Of a stretch of DNA of 64,000 nt, positions 36,804 through 45,423 are shown piece by piece. The translations under genes were made by a program, and so were the position numbers. Every line of letters begins with the position of its first letter. Position 1 is the first letter of the stretch. Under the pieces are notes generated by a model. It worked only from the letters and a program-made list of their open reading frames with translations, had not been told where the DNA came from and searched no databases. This stretch comes from Acidimicrobiia bacterium. Lineage in GTDB: Bacteria; Actinomycetota; Acidimicrobiia; IMCC26256; JAOSJM01. The stretch covers positions 558,001 to 622,000 of the forward strand of contig JAOSJM010000001.1 of assembly GCA_027494165.1 (NCBI GenBank), in the 5' to 3' direction.

Positions 36804-36875
36804 GGGTGGGCCCGCCCCCACGGGCCCACCCATCGCTCACGGTGGATGGGTGGGCCCGCCCCCACGGGCCCACCC
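36804..36875. repeat. Two tandem hairpin repeats between amidohydrolase 2 and hyuB
   Basis: GGGTGGGCCCG-CCCCCA-CGGGCCCACCC, an 11-bp-arm hairpin, occurs at 36804-36831 and again at 36848-36875. It stands right after the stop of amidohydrolase 2 and before the hyuB start. It probably terminates or attenuates transcription; no T-run follows. Confidence 0.6.
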
Positions 36876-36880
36876 GGAGC

Positions 36881-38035
36881 TCACGGCCGGTACCTCACCG
36901 ATTCGGGGAAGTCCGCCGGGTCGAGGGTGATCCCGAAGACGCGCTCTGCGTTGGTCTGCAGCATCTTCTGCTGCTCGTCGGCGGGCACGTTGGCGAGCGC
37001 CGTCTCGATGGCCTTGCGGGAGTGCGGATAGGTCGAGGTCGGGTGGGGGAAGTCGGCCTCCCACATGATGTTCTCGACGCCGATCATGTGGCGGAGCTCG
37101 ATGCCCGTCCGCTCGAACCAGAAGTTCACGTAGCACTGGCGCCGGAAGTACTCCGAGGGACGCATCGACATGCCCTCGGTCCACAGGTGCTGCTGCTCGT
37201 ACTGGTGGTCGGCCGTCTCGAGCAGGTACGGGGCCCACCCGAGGCCGCTCTCGACCGAGATGAACATGAGCTCGGGGAAGCGCTCGAGCACGCCGGAGAA
37301 CATCAGGTTGGCCATCACCTGGGTGTTGCTGGTGATGGCGTTCACCGAGATCATGGCGAGACGGTGGAAGTCGCTGAACCCCTCCCACAGGTCCATCTTC
37401 GTCTTCGCGGATCCGATGTGGAGCGCGCAGGGCATCGACAGCTCCGACAGGGTGGCCCAGAAGGGGTCCCAGTAGGCGTCGTTGAAGTGGGAGAAGCCGA
37501 AGCTCTGCGGGGCGGCGGTCCACACCACCGCCTTGTGGCCGAGCTCGTGGGCCCGCCGGACCTCCTCGATGGCCAGGTTCACGTCCCACATGGGGGCCAG
37601 GCACTGGGCGAGGTAACGGGGGCTGACGTTCGCCCACTCCTCGACGAGGTAGTCGTTGTAGGCCCGGATGCAGGCGATCCGCAGAGCCTCCTCGCCCTTG
37701 GTCGAGACGAACGGGCCGCCGCCGAAGCCGGCGGCCTGGGGGAAGAGCACCTCGACGGCGACGCCGTCGGCGTCCATCGTCTCGAGGCGCGCCTCGGCGT
37801 CGTAGACGGCGGCCGGGGCCTCCTCCCAGGTCTTGATGGGTCCGCGGTCCTCGCGCATGGCCGCGGCGCCGGTGCCGACGATCCTGACGGTCTCCCCGTC
37901 GTAGACCCACGTGTCGACGCCGTCGATGCGCTTGACCTGTGGGCACGCCTCCCGGAACCGCTCGGGGACCCGCGAGGTCCAGGTGTCCCGCTTCTCCCAG
38001 GCGTGGTCGTCGGTCGAGATCGGGAGGATCTCCAT
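36881..38035 (-). CDS. Amidohydrolase-2 family protein, paralogue 2
   Basis: 384 residues from the ATG at 38035 (AGGAGAGACGCCC upstream). The N-terminal ISTDDHAWEKRDTWTSRVPE gives the first metal ligands in D-D-H form, as in long-chain paralogues of this family. Further features are ETMDADGVAVEVLFPQAAGF, CALHIGSAKTKMDLWEGF (His strand), SVESGLGWAPYLLETADHQY and IMWEADFPHPTSTYPHSRKA (Asp ligand). Intact. It lies between Rrf2 (divergent) and hyuB (downstream, same strand), and its promoter has a near-consensus TGACG-N4-CGTCA site. Substrate unknown; hydrolase or decarboxylase. Confidence 0.88.
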   Translation of the reverse strand: MEILPISTDDHAWEKRDTWTSRVPERFREACPQVKRIDGVDTWVYDGETVRIVGTGAAAMREDRGPIKTWEEAPAAVYDAEARLETMDADGVAVEVLFPQAAGFGGGPFVSTKGEEALRIACIRAYNDYLVEEWANVSPRYLAQCLAPMWDVNLAIEEVRRAHELGHKAVVWTAAPQSFGFSHFNDAYWDPFWATLSELSMPCALHIGSAKTKMDLWEGFSDFHRLAMISVNAITSNTQVMANLMFSGVLERFPELMFISVESGLGWAPYLLETADHQYEQQHLWTEGMSMRPSEYFRRQCYVNFWFERTGIELRHMIGVENIMWEADFPHPTSTYPHSRKAIETALANVPADEQQKMLQTNAERVFGITLDPADFPESVRYRP

Positions 38036-38094
38036 GGGCGTCTCTCCTCGGGGTGGGTCCCGTGGGTGGACGGGCGATGGGCGGAGGTCGAAGC

Positions 38095-38108
38095 TGACGC
38101 TCGTGTCA
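38095..38108 (-). promoter_or_regulatory. Near-consensus TGACG-N4-CGTCA site upstream of amidohydrolase 2 (site 4)
   Basis: TGACGCTCGTGTCA, one change from the palindrome, 60 bases upstream of the start at 38035. On the minus strand TCTATG overlaps its left edge as a possible -10. Confidence 0.5.
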
Positions 38109-38214
38109 TAGAGCGTAGGGGACCTCGGCCTGACGGTCAAGCAGGTCGGATGGGGCCGACCGGCAGCGACACGCCGCGCCGGAACGTCGGCTCGGCGACT
38201 GTAGGATCCCGGCG

Positions 38215-38772
38215 GTGAAGCTCCTCCCCACCCGCCGGACCGACTACGGGATCCGCGCCCTCCTGTACCTCGCGGAGCACGGCGGCGGGCGGTCCAAGGC
38301 GGCCGAGATCGCCGAGGCCATGGACATCCCCCAGGGCTTCCTGCACCAGGTGCTCCAGGAGCTCCAGCGGGCGCGGCTCGTGACGTCCCGGCCGAGCCGC
38401 CACGGTGGCTACGCGCTGGCCCGGCCGGCGGAGGAGATCTCGATCCTGGAGATCGTCGAGGGTCTCGAGGGTCCGCTCGAACCCGAGGAGTGCGCGCTCC
38501 GGGGAGGACCGTGCCACTGGGACGACGTCTGCGCGCTCCACTGGGTGTGGTCGTCGGCGACCCAGGCCCTCACCGGACAGCTGGCGTCGGCCACCCTGGC
38601 CCAGGTCGCCGCCGACGACCTGGCGCTGGCGGCCGGCGAGAAGCTGCCCCCGGCCGACGCCCACCGCGGGCGGACCCGCAAGGAGCAGGAGGAGCAGCGG
38701 CGCGCCGCGGCGGCCGCGCGGCCGAAGAGGGCCCGCGCCGCGGAGGCCCCGTCCCGCGCCACGGGAGTCTGA
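38215..38772 (+). CDS. Rrf2 family transcriptional regulator with cluster-type cysteines
   Basis: 185 residues from the GTG at 38215. The winged helix covers MKLLPTRRTDYGIRALLYLA through SRHGGYALARPAEEISILE. The triad ECALRGGPCHWDDVCALH has three Cys (C-x6-C-x5-C) as in iron-sulphur-binding members (IscR, NsrR, RsrR). It therefore probably senses iron-sulphur status, NO or redox. The Lys/Ala/Arg-rich C-terminal tail of about 45 residues is unusual. It is divergent from amidohydrolase 2, so it may also control that operon. Confidence 0.88.
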   Translation: MKLLPTRRTDYGIRALLYLAEHGGGRSKAAEIAEAMDIPQGFLHQVLQELQRARLVTSRPSRHGGYALARPAEEISILEIVEGLEGPLEPEECALRGGPCHWDDVCALHWVWSSATQALTGQLASATLAQVAADDLALAAGEKLPPADAHRGRTRKEQEEQRRAAAAARPKRARAAEAPSRATGV

Positions 38773-38785
38773 GCCGTCACGCTCT

Positions 38786-38960
38786 CGGGTCGCAGTCGTC
38801 ACCCTCTCGGGTGTCGATACCCCCGCTGAGCGACGGTAGAGGCACCCGGGTCGCAGTCATCACGCTCTCGGGTCGTACTCGTCACGCTGTCGGGTCGCAC
38901 TCGTCACCCTCTCGGGTGTCGATACCCCCGCTGAGCGACGGTCGAGGCACCCGGGTCGCA
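38786..38960. repeat. Duplicated 70-bp element with 20-bp sub-repeats in a convergent gap
   Basis: A 70-bp sequence starting CGGGTCGCAGTCGTCACCCT occurs at 38786-38855 and again at 38891-38960 with about two differences. The stretch between holds further copies of a roughly 20-bp unit (TCACGCTCTCGGGTCGCACTCG type). It contains the hairpin-like GGGTGTCGATACCCC. It fills most of the 200-base gap between the convergent Rrf2 and amidohydrolase 3 genes. Confidence 0.75.
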
Positions 38961-38972
38961 GCAGGCAGATGG

Positions 38973-40253
38973 CTACTGCCCGTGGACCTTCCCGTCGCGC
39001 AGATCGCTGGCGAGCGCGCCGTGCTCGCTGAACCGCTTCCCGCGGCTGCGGATCGCGGTGTCGACGTCTTCGGCCTCGGCTCGCAGCGCCCCGACCGTGC
39101 ACCGCTCCCGGGGGCGGTGGGCGAAGGGGTCGTAGCGGTAGAGCCGCATGGCGTTCTCGTGGGTGATCTTGTTCACGTCGGCGTCCGGCACCCCGGCCAG
39201 CGACTTGCCGAGGTCCTCGGGTGACGTCGGCCAGGTGCAGTCGGAGTGCGGGTAGTCGCACTCCCAGGTGATGGAGTCGATGCCGACCCGGTCGCGCACG
39301 TGGACGCCGGTGGGGTCGTCGATGAAGCAGGTGATGATCCGCTCCTTGAACACCTGGCTGGGGAGGCGGTCGCCGAAGTCCTGACCGGTCCAGGCGTGGT
39401 GGTGCTCGTACGTGTAGTCGATGCGGTCGAGGAAGTAGGGGATCCAGCCGATGCCGCCCTCGGCCAGGGCGATCTTGAAGGTCGGGAACTTCCGGAAGAC
39501 CGGCGACCAGATGAGGTCGGCCGCGGCCTGGACGATGTTCATCGGCTGGAGCGTGATGAGGACGTCCATCGGCGCGTCGTCGGCCGTCACCACGAGCTGC
39601 GACGACGAGCCGATGTGCATGTTGACGACGGTCCCCTCGTCCTCGCAGGCGGCCCAGAACGGGTCCCAGTGGTCGGAGTGGAGGCTGGGCAGGCCGAGCC
39701 TCGCCGGGTTCTCCGAGAAGCTGATCGCGTGGCAGCCCTTCCCGGCGAGGCGCCGGACCTCCTCGGCCATGAGCTGCGGGTCCCAGAGGGGCAGGAGCCC
39801 GAGAGGGATGAACCGGCCCGGGTGCGCGCCGCACCACTCCTCGATGTGCCAGTCGTTGTAGGCCCGCAGGAGGGTGATGGCCAGGTCCTTGTCGGGGGTC
39901 TTCATCCAGAGCTGGCCGCAGAACTGCGGGAACGACGGGTAGCAGAGCGACCCGAGCATCCCGTTCGCGTCCATGTCCCGGACGCGCTCGTGGACGTCGT
40001 AGCAGCCGGGGCGGATCTCGTCGAGGGCGGTGGGCTCGAGCCCGTACTCCTCACGGGGCCGTCCGACGACGGCGTTGAGGCCCACGTTGGGGAGGTCCAT
40101 GCCCAGGTAGCGCCAGGCGTCGGTGCCGTCCTCGCGGTGGACCAGCACGGGGGCCTCGTCCCGGTACCTCGCCGGGAGCCGGCCCTCGAAGAGGTCGGGA
40201 GGCTCGACCACGTGGTCGTCCACGCTCACGAGGATCATGTCGTCGACGTTCAT
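38973..40253 (-). CDS. Amidohydrolase-2 family protein, paralogue 3
   Basis: 426 residues from the ATG at 40253, behind GGAGGGGGAGGG. ILVSVDDHVVEPPDLFEGRL is the standard N-terminus of the actinobacterial group of this family. Other landmarks are RVRDMDANGMLGSLCYPSFP, ISFSENPARLGLPSLHSDHW, VVNMHIGSSSQLVVTADDAP and ITWECDYPHSDCTWPTSPED. Intact. It is divergent from the P450; the shared promoter carries a perfect TGACG-N4-CGTCA site. Family members with this N-terminus are often found beside P450 and acyl-CoA dehydrogenase genes, which suggests hydrolysis or decarboxylation of a catabolic intermediate. Confidence 0.9.
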   Translation of the reverse strand: MNVDDMILVSVDDHVVEPPDLFEGRLPARYRDEAPVLVHREDGTDAWRYLGMDLPNVGLNAVVGRPREEYGLEPTALDEIRPGCYDVHERVRDMDANGMLGSLCYPSFPQFCGQLWMKTPDKDLAITLLRAYNDWHIEEWCGAHPGRFIPLGLLPLWDPQLMAEEVRRLAGKGCHAISFSENPARLGLPSLHSDHWDPFWAACEDEGTVVNMHIGSSSQLVVTADDAPMDVLITLQPMNIVQAAADLIWSPVFRKFPTFKIALAEGGIGWIPYFLDRIDYTYEHHHAWTGQDFGDRLPSQVFKERIITCFIDDPTGVHVRDRVGIDSITWECDYPHSDCTWPTSPEDLGKSLAGVPDADVNKITHENAMRLYRYDPFAHRPRERCTVGALRAEAEDVDTAIRSRGKRFSEHGALASDLRDGKVHGQ

Positions 40254-40336
40254 GTGCCCTCCCCCTCCACCGCTCACGCGTGATGGCCGGCTGCTCCTGC
40301 ACCTCGTGACGTGAGGTACGCTGCGACCCCACTATA

Positions 40337-40350
40337 TGACGGCGGCGTCA
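40337..40350 (+). promoter_or_regulatory. Perfect TGACG-N4-CGTCA site in the amidohydrolase 3/P450 divergent promoter (site 5)
   Basis: TGACGGCGGCGTCA directly follows ACTATA on the plus strand, an AT-rich hexamer rare in this DNA and a likely -10. It could block both divergent promoters. Confidence 0.7.
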
Positions 40351-40454
40351 GCTTGGGTAGCCTGGGTCGCGGATCCGGGCGGACGTCCGGGGAGGCGCCG
40401 GGTAGGGCGGCCGGAGGGCGGGGCGGCGGCCCCGCGGGGGAGGACGAGGTGACG

Positions 40455-41645
40455 ATGGACGAGGAGTCGGCAGCGACCGGTTCGGGCCCCTTCGACCCCG
40501 AGGTCGCGCGCGAGCCCCGACCCTTCTACGCCCGGATGCGCCAGGAGGGGATCTCCCGGTTCCACTTCGGCGAGCACGAAGCCGTGTTCCTCACCCGGTA
40601 CGAGGACGTGCACTTCGCGCTCCGCCACCCGGAGATCTTCTCGTCGGCCATGGACGCGGTGTCCATCGGGCAGAAGCGCCCGCTCATCCCGCTCCAGATC
40701 GACCCGCCCGAGCACGCCAAGTACCGGCGGATCCTCGACCCTCAGTTCTCGCCCGGACGGGTCGCCGCGATGGACGCCGACGCCCGCAAGCTCGTCAACG
40801 AGATCGTCGACCGGTTCGTCGACGACGGCGAGTGCAACTTCCACACCGCGTTCGCCGTGCCGCTGCCCTGCACGCTCTTCCTGCGGATCATGGGGCTCCC
40901 CCTCGAGCACCTCGACCGGTTCCTGGCCTGGAAGGACGGGATCATCCGGCCCGACGTGCCCTTCGGAGACCTCGAGGCGGCCGAGCGGGTGCGCAACGAG
41001 ACCGGCGAGGCGATCTACGCCTACTTCGAGGAGGCCATCGCGCAGCGCGAGCACGAGCCCGACGACGGGCTCCTCACGAGCATCATGCACGCCGAGGTCG
41101 AGGGGCGGCGGATGAGCACCGAGGAGGTGCTCGACACGTGCTACCTGTTCCTGCTCGGGGGGCTCGACACCGTGACCGCCACCCTCGACTGCTCCATCGC
41201 CTACCTGGCCCGGCACCCCGACCAGCGGCGGCGCCTGGTCGAGGACCCGTCGTCGATCGCCGGGGCGGTCGAGGAGCTGCTCCGCTACGAGACGCCGGTG
41301 ACGGGCGTTCCCCGGATCGTCACGCAGGACGTCGAGATGCACGGAGTGCAGCTCAGGGCCGGCGACCACGTGACCGTCGTGCTCGGCGCCGCCGACACCG
41401 ACTCCACCGAGTTCCCCGATGCCGACTCGGTCGACTTCGACCGGCAGGCCAACCGCCACTTCGCCTTCGGGGGCGGCCCGCACCGCTGCCTCGGTTCGCA
41501 CCTGGCCCGCTTCGAGCTGCAGGTGGCGCTGGAGGAGTGGCACCGGAGGATCCCGGACTACCGGGTGAAGGACGGCGTGGAGCTCGACTACTCGCCGGGG
41601 ATCCGGGAGGTGGCCCACCTCCCGCTGGTCTTCGAGGCCTCGTAG
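40455..41645 (+). CDS. Cytochrome P450
   Basis: 396 residues from the ATG at 40455; a GTG at 40449 is an alternative start. The I-helix reads FLLGGLDTVTATLD, with Gly-Leu-Asp-Thr in the oxygen-activating position, the K-helix ExxR is in VEELLRYETPVTGVPRI, and the haem loop is FAFGGGPHRCLGSHLARFEL with ligand Cys345. Soluble class I bacterial P450, normal length. It should hydroxylate a hydrophobic substrate, drawing electrons from the ferredoxin encoded 60 bases downstream. A perfect operator palindrome 105 bases upstream suggests TetR-type control. Confidence 0.95.
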   Translation: MDEESAATGSGPFDPEVAREPRPFYARMRQEGISRFHFGEHEAVFLTRYEDVHFALRHPEIFSSAMDAVSIGQKRPLIPLQIDPPEHAKYRRILDPQFSPGRVAAMDADARKLVNEIVDRFVDDGECNFHTAFAVPLPCTLFLRIMGLPLEHLDRFLAWKDGIIRPDVPFGDLEAAERVRNETGEAIYAYFEEAIAQREHEPDDGLLTSIMHAEVEGRRMSTEEVLDTCYLFLLGGLDTVTATLDCSIAYLARHPDQRRRLVEDPSSIAGAVEELLRYETPVTGVPRIVTQDVEMHGVQLRAGDHVTVVLGAADTDSTEFPDADSVDFDRQANRHFAFGGGPHRCLGSHLARFELQVALEEWHRRIPDYRVKDGVELDYSPGIREVAHLPLVFEAS

Positions 41646-41705
41646 CGGCGAGGATCGTTCGGGGAGCCGCCGCCCAGGGAGGCGGGCCCGGGGGAGAGGA
41701 GCGAC

Positions 41706-41897
41706 GTGAAGGTTCGAGTCGACACCGAGGCGTGCGTGGGCCACGGGCGCTGCTACGTGCTGGCGCCCGAGGTGTTCGGGGCCGACGACCGCGGCCACTG
41801 CGTGGTGCTGGTCGAGGACGCGCCGCCCGAGCTCGAGGAGCAGGCCCGCACCGGCGCGGCCAACTGCCCCGAGCGGGCCATCACCGTCGAGGGCTGA
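41706..41897 (+). CDS. Ferredoxin, single-cluster, P450 partner type
   Basis: 63 residues from the GTG at 41706. The cluster motif is EACVGHGRCYVLAPEVF followed by AANCPERAI: C-x2-H-x2-C...C-P, with His in place of the second Cys. This variant is common in actinobacterial ferredoxins that serve P450s and usually carry a 3Fe-4S or a His-ligated cluster. Its position after the P450 supports that partnership. No ferredoxin reductase is encoded in the window. Confidence 0.92.
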   Translation: MKVRVDTEACVGHGRCYVLAPEVFGADDRGHCVVLVEDAPPELEEQARTGAANCPERAITVEG

Positions 41898-41986
41898 GGA
41901 GCCGGCCGGCACCGGCCACGTCGCGCTGCCTCGTGCAGACCAGCCGCGCAGGGACGCGATGGCCGTGGATCGCTCCGTGGTGGTGG

Positions 41987-42289
41987 CTACGGCAGCTCGG
42001 AGGCGATGCGCTTCGCCTCGTCCTCGGCGAAGGCCCGCATGGTCGTCGTGCGGACGTTCCCCTGGCCCCCGATGATCAGGGACACCTTCGCCGCGGTCTC
42101 GTCGTCGGGACCCTCGGTCACCACCACGGCGTCGTAGGGCCCCATGGTGAGGTAGAAGCCGAGCCACCTGCCGCCCATCGACTCGATGAGCTGGCGGGCG
42201 GCGTCGAGACGCTGGCCCGAGTCCTTGAAGCTCCGGATCCCCTGCTCGGTGTAGTTGATCAAGGTCACGAAGGTCGGCACACCGATCAC
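41987..42289 (-). CDS. GYD domain protein
   Basis: 100 residues. FVTLINYTEQGIRSFKDSGQ is followed by GRWLGFYLTMGPYDAVVVTE, where MGPYD corresponds to the GYD motif, and it ends TTTMRAFAEDEAKRIASELP. These small ferredoxin-like proteins have no established function and often occur with dehydrogenase or hydantoinase genes. It is downstream of hyuA on the same strand (69 bases apart... end to start) and convergent with the ferredoxin gene. Confidence 0.88.
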   Translation of the reverse strand: MIGVPTFVTLINYTEQGIRSFKDSGQRLDAARQLIESMGGRWLGFYLTMGPYDAVVVTEGPDDETAAKVSLIIGGQGNVRTTTMRAFAEDEAKRIASELP

Positions 42290-42358
42290 CCCCCCGGTCG
42301 TTGGCAGCTGCCCGCAGCCTAGGACCGGTGACGGCCGGTGCCCAGGGGGTCCGTCCGA

Positions 42359-44422
42359 TCAGGCCAGGGTGATCAGGTAGTTGCCGTTGCCGTCGAGGGC
42401 GGCGACGGCCCCCGGTGGTACGACCACGACCGTGAACGGCTCCTCGACGAGGGCCGGCCCGCGCACCTCGGCCCCGGTCCCCAGCTTCAGCCCCGCGTAC
42501 ACCGGGGTGTCGACGAAGCCGTCGCCGAAGAACGCGGGGCGGGAGCCGGTCCGGGCCTGGTCGGGGTGGGTGACCTCGCCGACCTCGGCCAGGTGCTCCG
42601 GCTTCGGGGTGGTGCCCCGGGACACCAGGCGCACGCCGCGCAGGAGCGGCTGCTGGTCGCGGAAGCAGAACCCCCGGTCGGCCTCGTGCTGGGCGTGGAA
42701 CCGCTCGGCCAGGTCGGAGAGCGCCGGCTCGTCGAGGCCGGTGCCCTCGGGCATGGGCACGCTCATGTCGAAGTTCTGGCCCGGGTAGCACATCTGGGCG
42801 AAGACCCGGGTGTCGATCTGGGCCCCGGGCAGGCCGGTGGGCTCCAGCTCCTTGTGGGCCTCGTCGGTGAGCTCCTGCACCAGCGTGCGCACCCGGGCCA
42901 GGTCGACCTGCGACATGGGGCTCACGTAGGAGCGCACGAGGTCGACCACGTAGTCGGCGACGAGCACGCCCAGGGCCGAGAAGGCCGGAGCGGTGGTGGG
43001 CACGACGATCCGGTGGATCCCGAGCTCCTGCGCGATGGCCCAGGCGTGGACCGGCCCGTTGCCGCCGTACGCGATGAGGGAGAGGGTGCGCGGGTCGGCG
43101 CCGTGGGAGGCGAGGATGCGACGGGTGGCGTTGGCCATGTTGGCGTTGACGATGCGCTCGACGCCCCAGGCGGCGTCGGTCGCGTCGATGCCCAGGGGAC
43201 CGGCCACGTCGCGTTCGATCGCCTCGTGGGCTGCGGCGACGTCGAGCACCATGCGGCCGCCCGCGAAGCCGTCCTCGGGCAGGTAGCCGAGCAGGGCGTC
43301 GGCGTCGGTGACCGTCGGCCGGGTGCCGCCGCGCCCGTAGCAGACCGGCCCCGGTTGGGCCCCGGCGCTCTCGGGGCCGACGAGCAGCGCGCCCTGGCGG
43401 ACCCGGGCGATCGAGCCGCCCCCCGCGCCCACGCTCTGCACGTCGACCATGGGGAGCCCGATGTAGTACCGGTACCGCCAGTTCCAGTCGGTCTTGATCT
43501 CGGGCCGGCCGTCCCGGACGAGGCAGACGTCGAAGCTGGTGCCCCCCATGTCGACGGCCACGAAGTCGCCGACGCCGGCCCGGCGGGCCATGAGCGCGGC
43601 GCCCATCACGCCCCCGGTGGGGCCGGAGGCGAGGAGGGTGACGGCCCGCCGGGACACGTAGTCGGGGGGCATGACGCCCCCCGTCGACTGCATGACGAGC
43701 AGCGGCCCGCCGTATCCCGCCGACCGCAGCTTGTCCTGGAGCCGTCCGATGTAGCTGGCGATCCTCGGGGCGACGTAGGCGTTCACGAGCGTCGTCGAGG
43801 TGCGCTCGAACTCGGGGCCCCGCGGCATCACCTCGTGGGACAGCGAGATGTGCTCGATGTCCGGGTACTCCTCGCGGATGATCTCGGCGGCGCGGCGCTC
43901 GTGCTCGGGGTTGACGAAGCTGAAGAGGAACATGACCGCGATCGAGCGAACGCCGAGCTGGCGGAGCCGGTGCACGCCGCGGCGGACGGCCTCCTCGTCG
44001 AGGGGGAGGACGACGTTGCCCTCGAAGTCGAGTCGCTCCGGGACCGGGATGCGGGCGCGCCTCCGGGCGATGGGAAGCGGCGCCGGGTAGGTGGGGTCCC
44101 AGATCTGCTCCTTGTGGACCCGCCGCATCTCGATCTCGTCGCGGTGGCCCTCGGTGACCAGCAGCCCGGTGGGGGCCCCGTTCATCTCGATCATCGTGTT
44201 GTCGGCGACCGTCGTACCGTGGACGAGGATGTCGAGTTGCCGGCACAGCTCGGGCAGCGGCATCCCGAACCGCTCCGCCAGCTCGGTCAGGCCGTTCATG
44301 ACGCCCGTCGACTGGTCGTCCATCGTGGTGGGGGTCTTGTCGAGGACGACCTCGCCGTCGGGGGTCACGCAGATGAGGTCGGTGAAGGTGCCGCCGACGT
44401 CGATCCCCACCCGGTAGCCCAT
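42359..44422 (-). CDS. hyuA: Hydantoinase A/oxoprolinase family protein
   Basis: 687 residues from the ATG at 44422. RVGIDVGGTFTDLICVTPDG is the actin-like ATP-binding start, DILVHGTTVADNTMIEMNGA the conserved second block, and DFVAVDMGGTSFDVCLVRDG with VGAGGGSIARV the catalytic core. It ends in a beta-rich C-terminal part with VEEPFTVVVVPPGAVA. HyuA couples ATP hydrolysis to opening of a cyclic amide or to carboxylation, together with HyuB. Length normal, no damage. Its HyuB partner is most likely the gene at 34902, not adjacent as in typical operons. It is divergent from the haem-oxygenase-fold gene with a near-consensus operator between. Confidence 0.92.
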   Translation of the reverse strand: MGYRVGIDVGGTFTDLICVTPDGEVVLDKTPTTMDDQSTGVMNGLTELAERFGMPLPELCRQLDILVHGTTVADNTMIEMNGAPTGLLVTEGHRDEIEMRRVHKEQIWDPTYPAPLPIARRRARIPVPERLDFEGNVVLPLDEEAVRRGVHRLRQLGVRSIAVMFLFSFVNPEHERRAAEIIREEYPDIEHISLSHEVMPRGPEFERTSTTLVNAYVAPRIASYIGRLQDKLRSAGYGGPLLVMQSTGGVMPPDYVSRRAVTLLASGPTGGVMGAALMARRAGVGDFVAVDMGGTSFDVCLVRDGRPEIKTDWNWRYRYYIGLPMVDVQSVGAGGGSIARVRQGALLVGPESAGAQPGPVCYGRGGTRPTVTDADALLGYLPEDGFAGGRMVLDVAAAHEAIERDVAGPLGIDATDAAWGVERIVNANMANATRRILASHGADPRTLSLIAYGGNGPVHAWAIAQELGIHRIVVPTTAPAFSALGVLVADYVVDLVRSYVSPMSQVDLARVRTLVQELTDEAHKELEPTGLPGAQIDTRVFAQMCYPGQNFDMSVPMPEGTGLDEPALSDLAERFHAQHEADRGFCFRDQQPLLRGVRLVSRGTTPKPEHLAEVGEVTHPDQARTGSRPAFFGDGFVDTPVYAGLKLGTGAEVRGPALVEEPFTVVVVPPGAVAALDGNGNYLITLA

Positions 44423-44494
44423 GGTCGTCCCGTTCCCCGTCCGCCGGTCGTCTCGGTGGTCGGTTCGCGGCCTTCCGGCCCGTCCCGAGAAACC

Positions 44495-44508
44495 TGACGT
44501 GTGCGTCG
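44495..44508. promoter_or_regulatory. Near-consensus TGACG-N4-CGTCA site in the hyuA divergent promoter (site 6)
   Basis: TGACGTGTGCGTCG, one change from the palindrome but with symmetric CC/GG flanks, lies between the hyuA start (44422) and the 44612 gene. Confidence 0.5.
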
Positions 44509-44611
44509 GGAAACTCTACACTCTCTCCCGCGGCCGGGACAGGGGCGCCGCGGCACGCCGTCGAGCGGCATGGCCACCGGCGGCACCGGCCAGGGATCGG
44601 GAGGGGGAGCG

Positions 44612-45349
44612 ATGTCGGGTCAGCGGGAGCTCAAGGACGTGCGGGGGAGCGGGGCCGAGAGCGCCGAGGCCATGCCCGTGGCGGAGTTCATGGCCGGTCT
44701 CGAGGCGCTCCAGGCGGAGATCGCCACCACGAAGAACCTGGTCTGGGAGCGGGTGGCCGACGGGACCCTCTCGGAGGACCTGCTGAAGCGGCTCTGCAAG
44801 GAGTACTACTTCCTCGGCAAGTGGTACACGTGCGAGTTCGGGTCGCTGGTGAGCCTGGCGCCCGACGTCGACGCGCTCGACCTCGGGAGCAGCGAGCACT
44901 TCGCCCACTGGCTGCAGAACCTCGCCGACGAGACCGGCTACGCCGGCGACCGCAACCACGTGGACATGAAGGTCGACTGGGCGCGCCAGCTCGGCGTCAC
45001 CGACGACGAGCTCCTCTCGTACCGGGCCATGCCCGAGACCATCGGGTCGGTGTTCACGACCCTCTACTACATGCGCCGTTCCTACGAGGAGGGTCTGGCC
45101 GCCTTCGGCTGGGCGGGCGAGCGATTCGCCGCCTCCACGAACTACGCCCGCATGATGTACGAGGGGATGCGCGACCACTACGGGATCGAGGTCGAGAACT
45201 TCAGGGTCCACGCGTACGCCGAGGAGCAGCACGGCGAGGCGGCCGACTACCTGCTCCGCCAGGTGGTCACGACCGCCGGCCAGCAGCGTCGCGTGCGGCG
45301 GGCCGTCGAGCACGTGCTCTCGTGCCGCAAGCGCGGACGGCGGCGCTGA
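44612..45349 (+). CDS. Haem-oxygenase-fold (TenA/PqqC-like) iron-containing redox enzyme family protein
   Basis: 245 residues from the ATG at 44612. It is an all-helical protein: EYYFLGKWYTCEFGSLVSLA, SEHFAHWLQNLADETGYAGD, SVFTTLYYMRRSYEEGLAAF and HAYAEEQHGEAADYLLRQVV. The spaced His/Glu residues (E, H, E-E-x-H) suggest the metal- or haem-binding bundle of the TenA, PqqC and diiron 'HDO' enzymes. Such proteins degrade haem, process cofactors or cleave N/C bonds using O2; which applies here is open. It stands divergent from hyuA. Basic Arg/Lys tail at the end. Confidence 0.75.
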   Translation: MSGQRELKDVRGSGAESAEAMPVAEFMAGLEALQAEIATTKNLVWERVADGTLSEDLLKRLCKEYYFLGKWYTCEFGSLVSLAPDVDALDLGSSEHFAHWLQNLADETGYAGDRNHVDMKVDWARQLGVTDDELLSYRAMPETIGSVFTTLYYMRRSYEEGLAAFGWAGERFAASTNYARMMYEGMRDHYGIEVENFRVHAYAEEQHGEAADYLLRQVVTTAGQQRRVRRAVEHVLSCRKRGRRR

Positions 45350-45423
45350 ACCGCTGGCTGGAGGAGCCGGGCGCGCTCCGCCGCTGATCTGCCGCACCGC
45401 GCCGGCGCGCCGATCTGCCGCGT

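Noticed and set aside
42338..44497. A 719-codon open frame antisense to hyuA
   Set aside because: Its Val/Gly/Asp/Arg-rich composition is the usual mirror of a high-GC gene. hyuA on the other strand has all family motifs.
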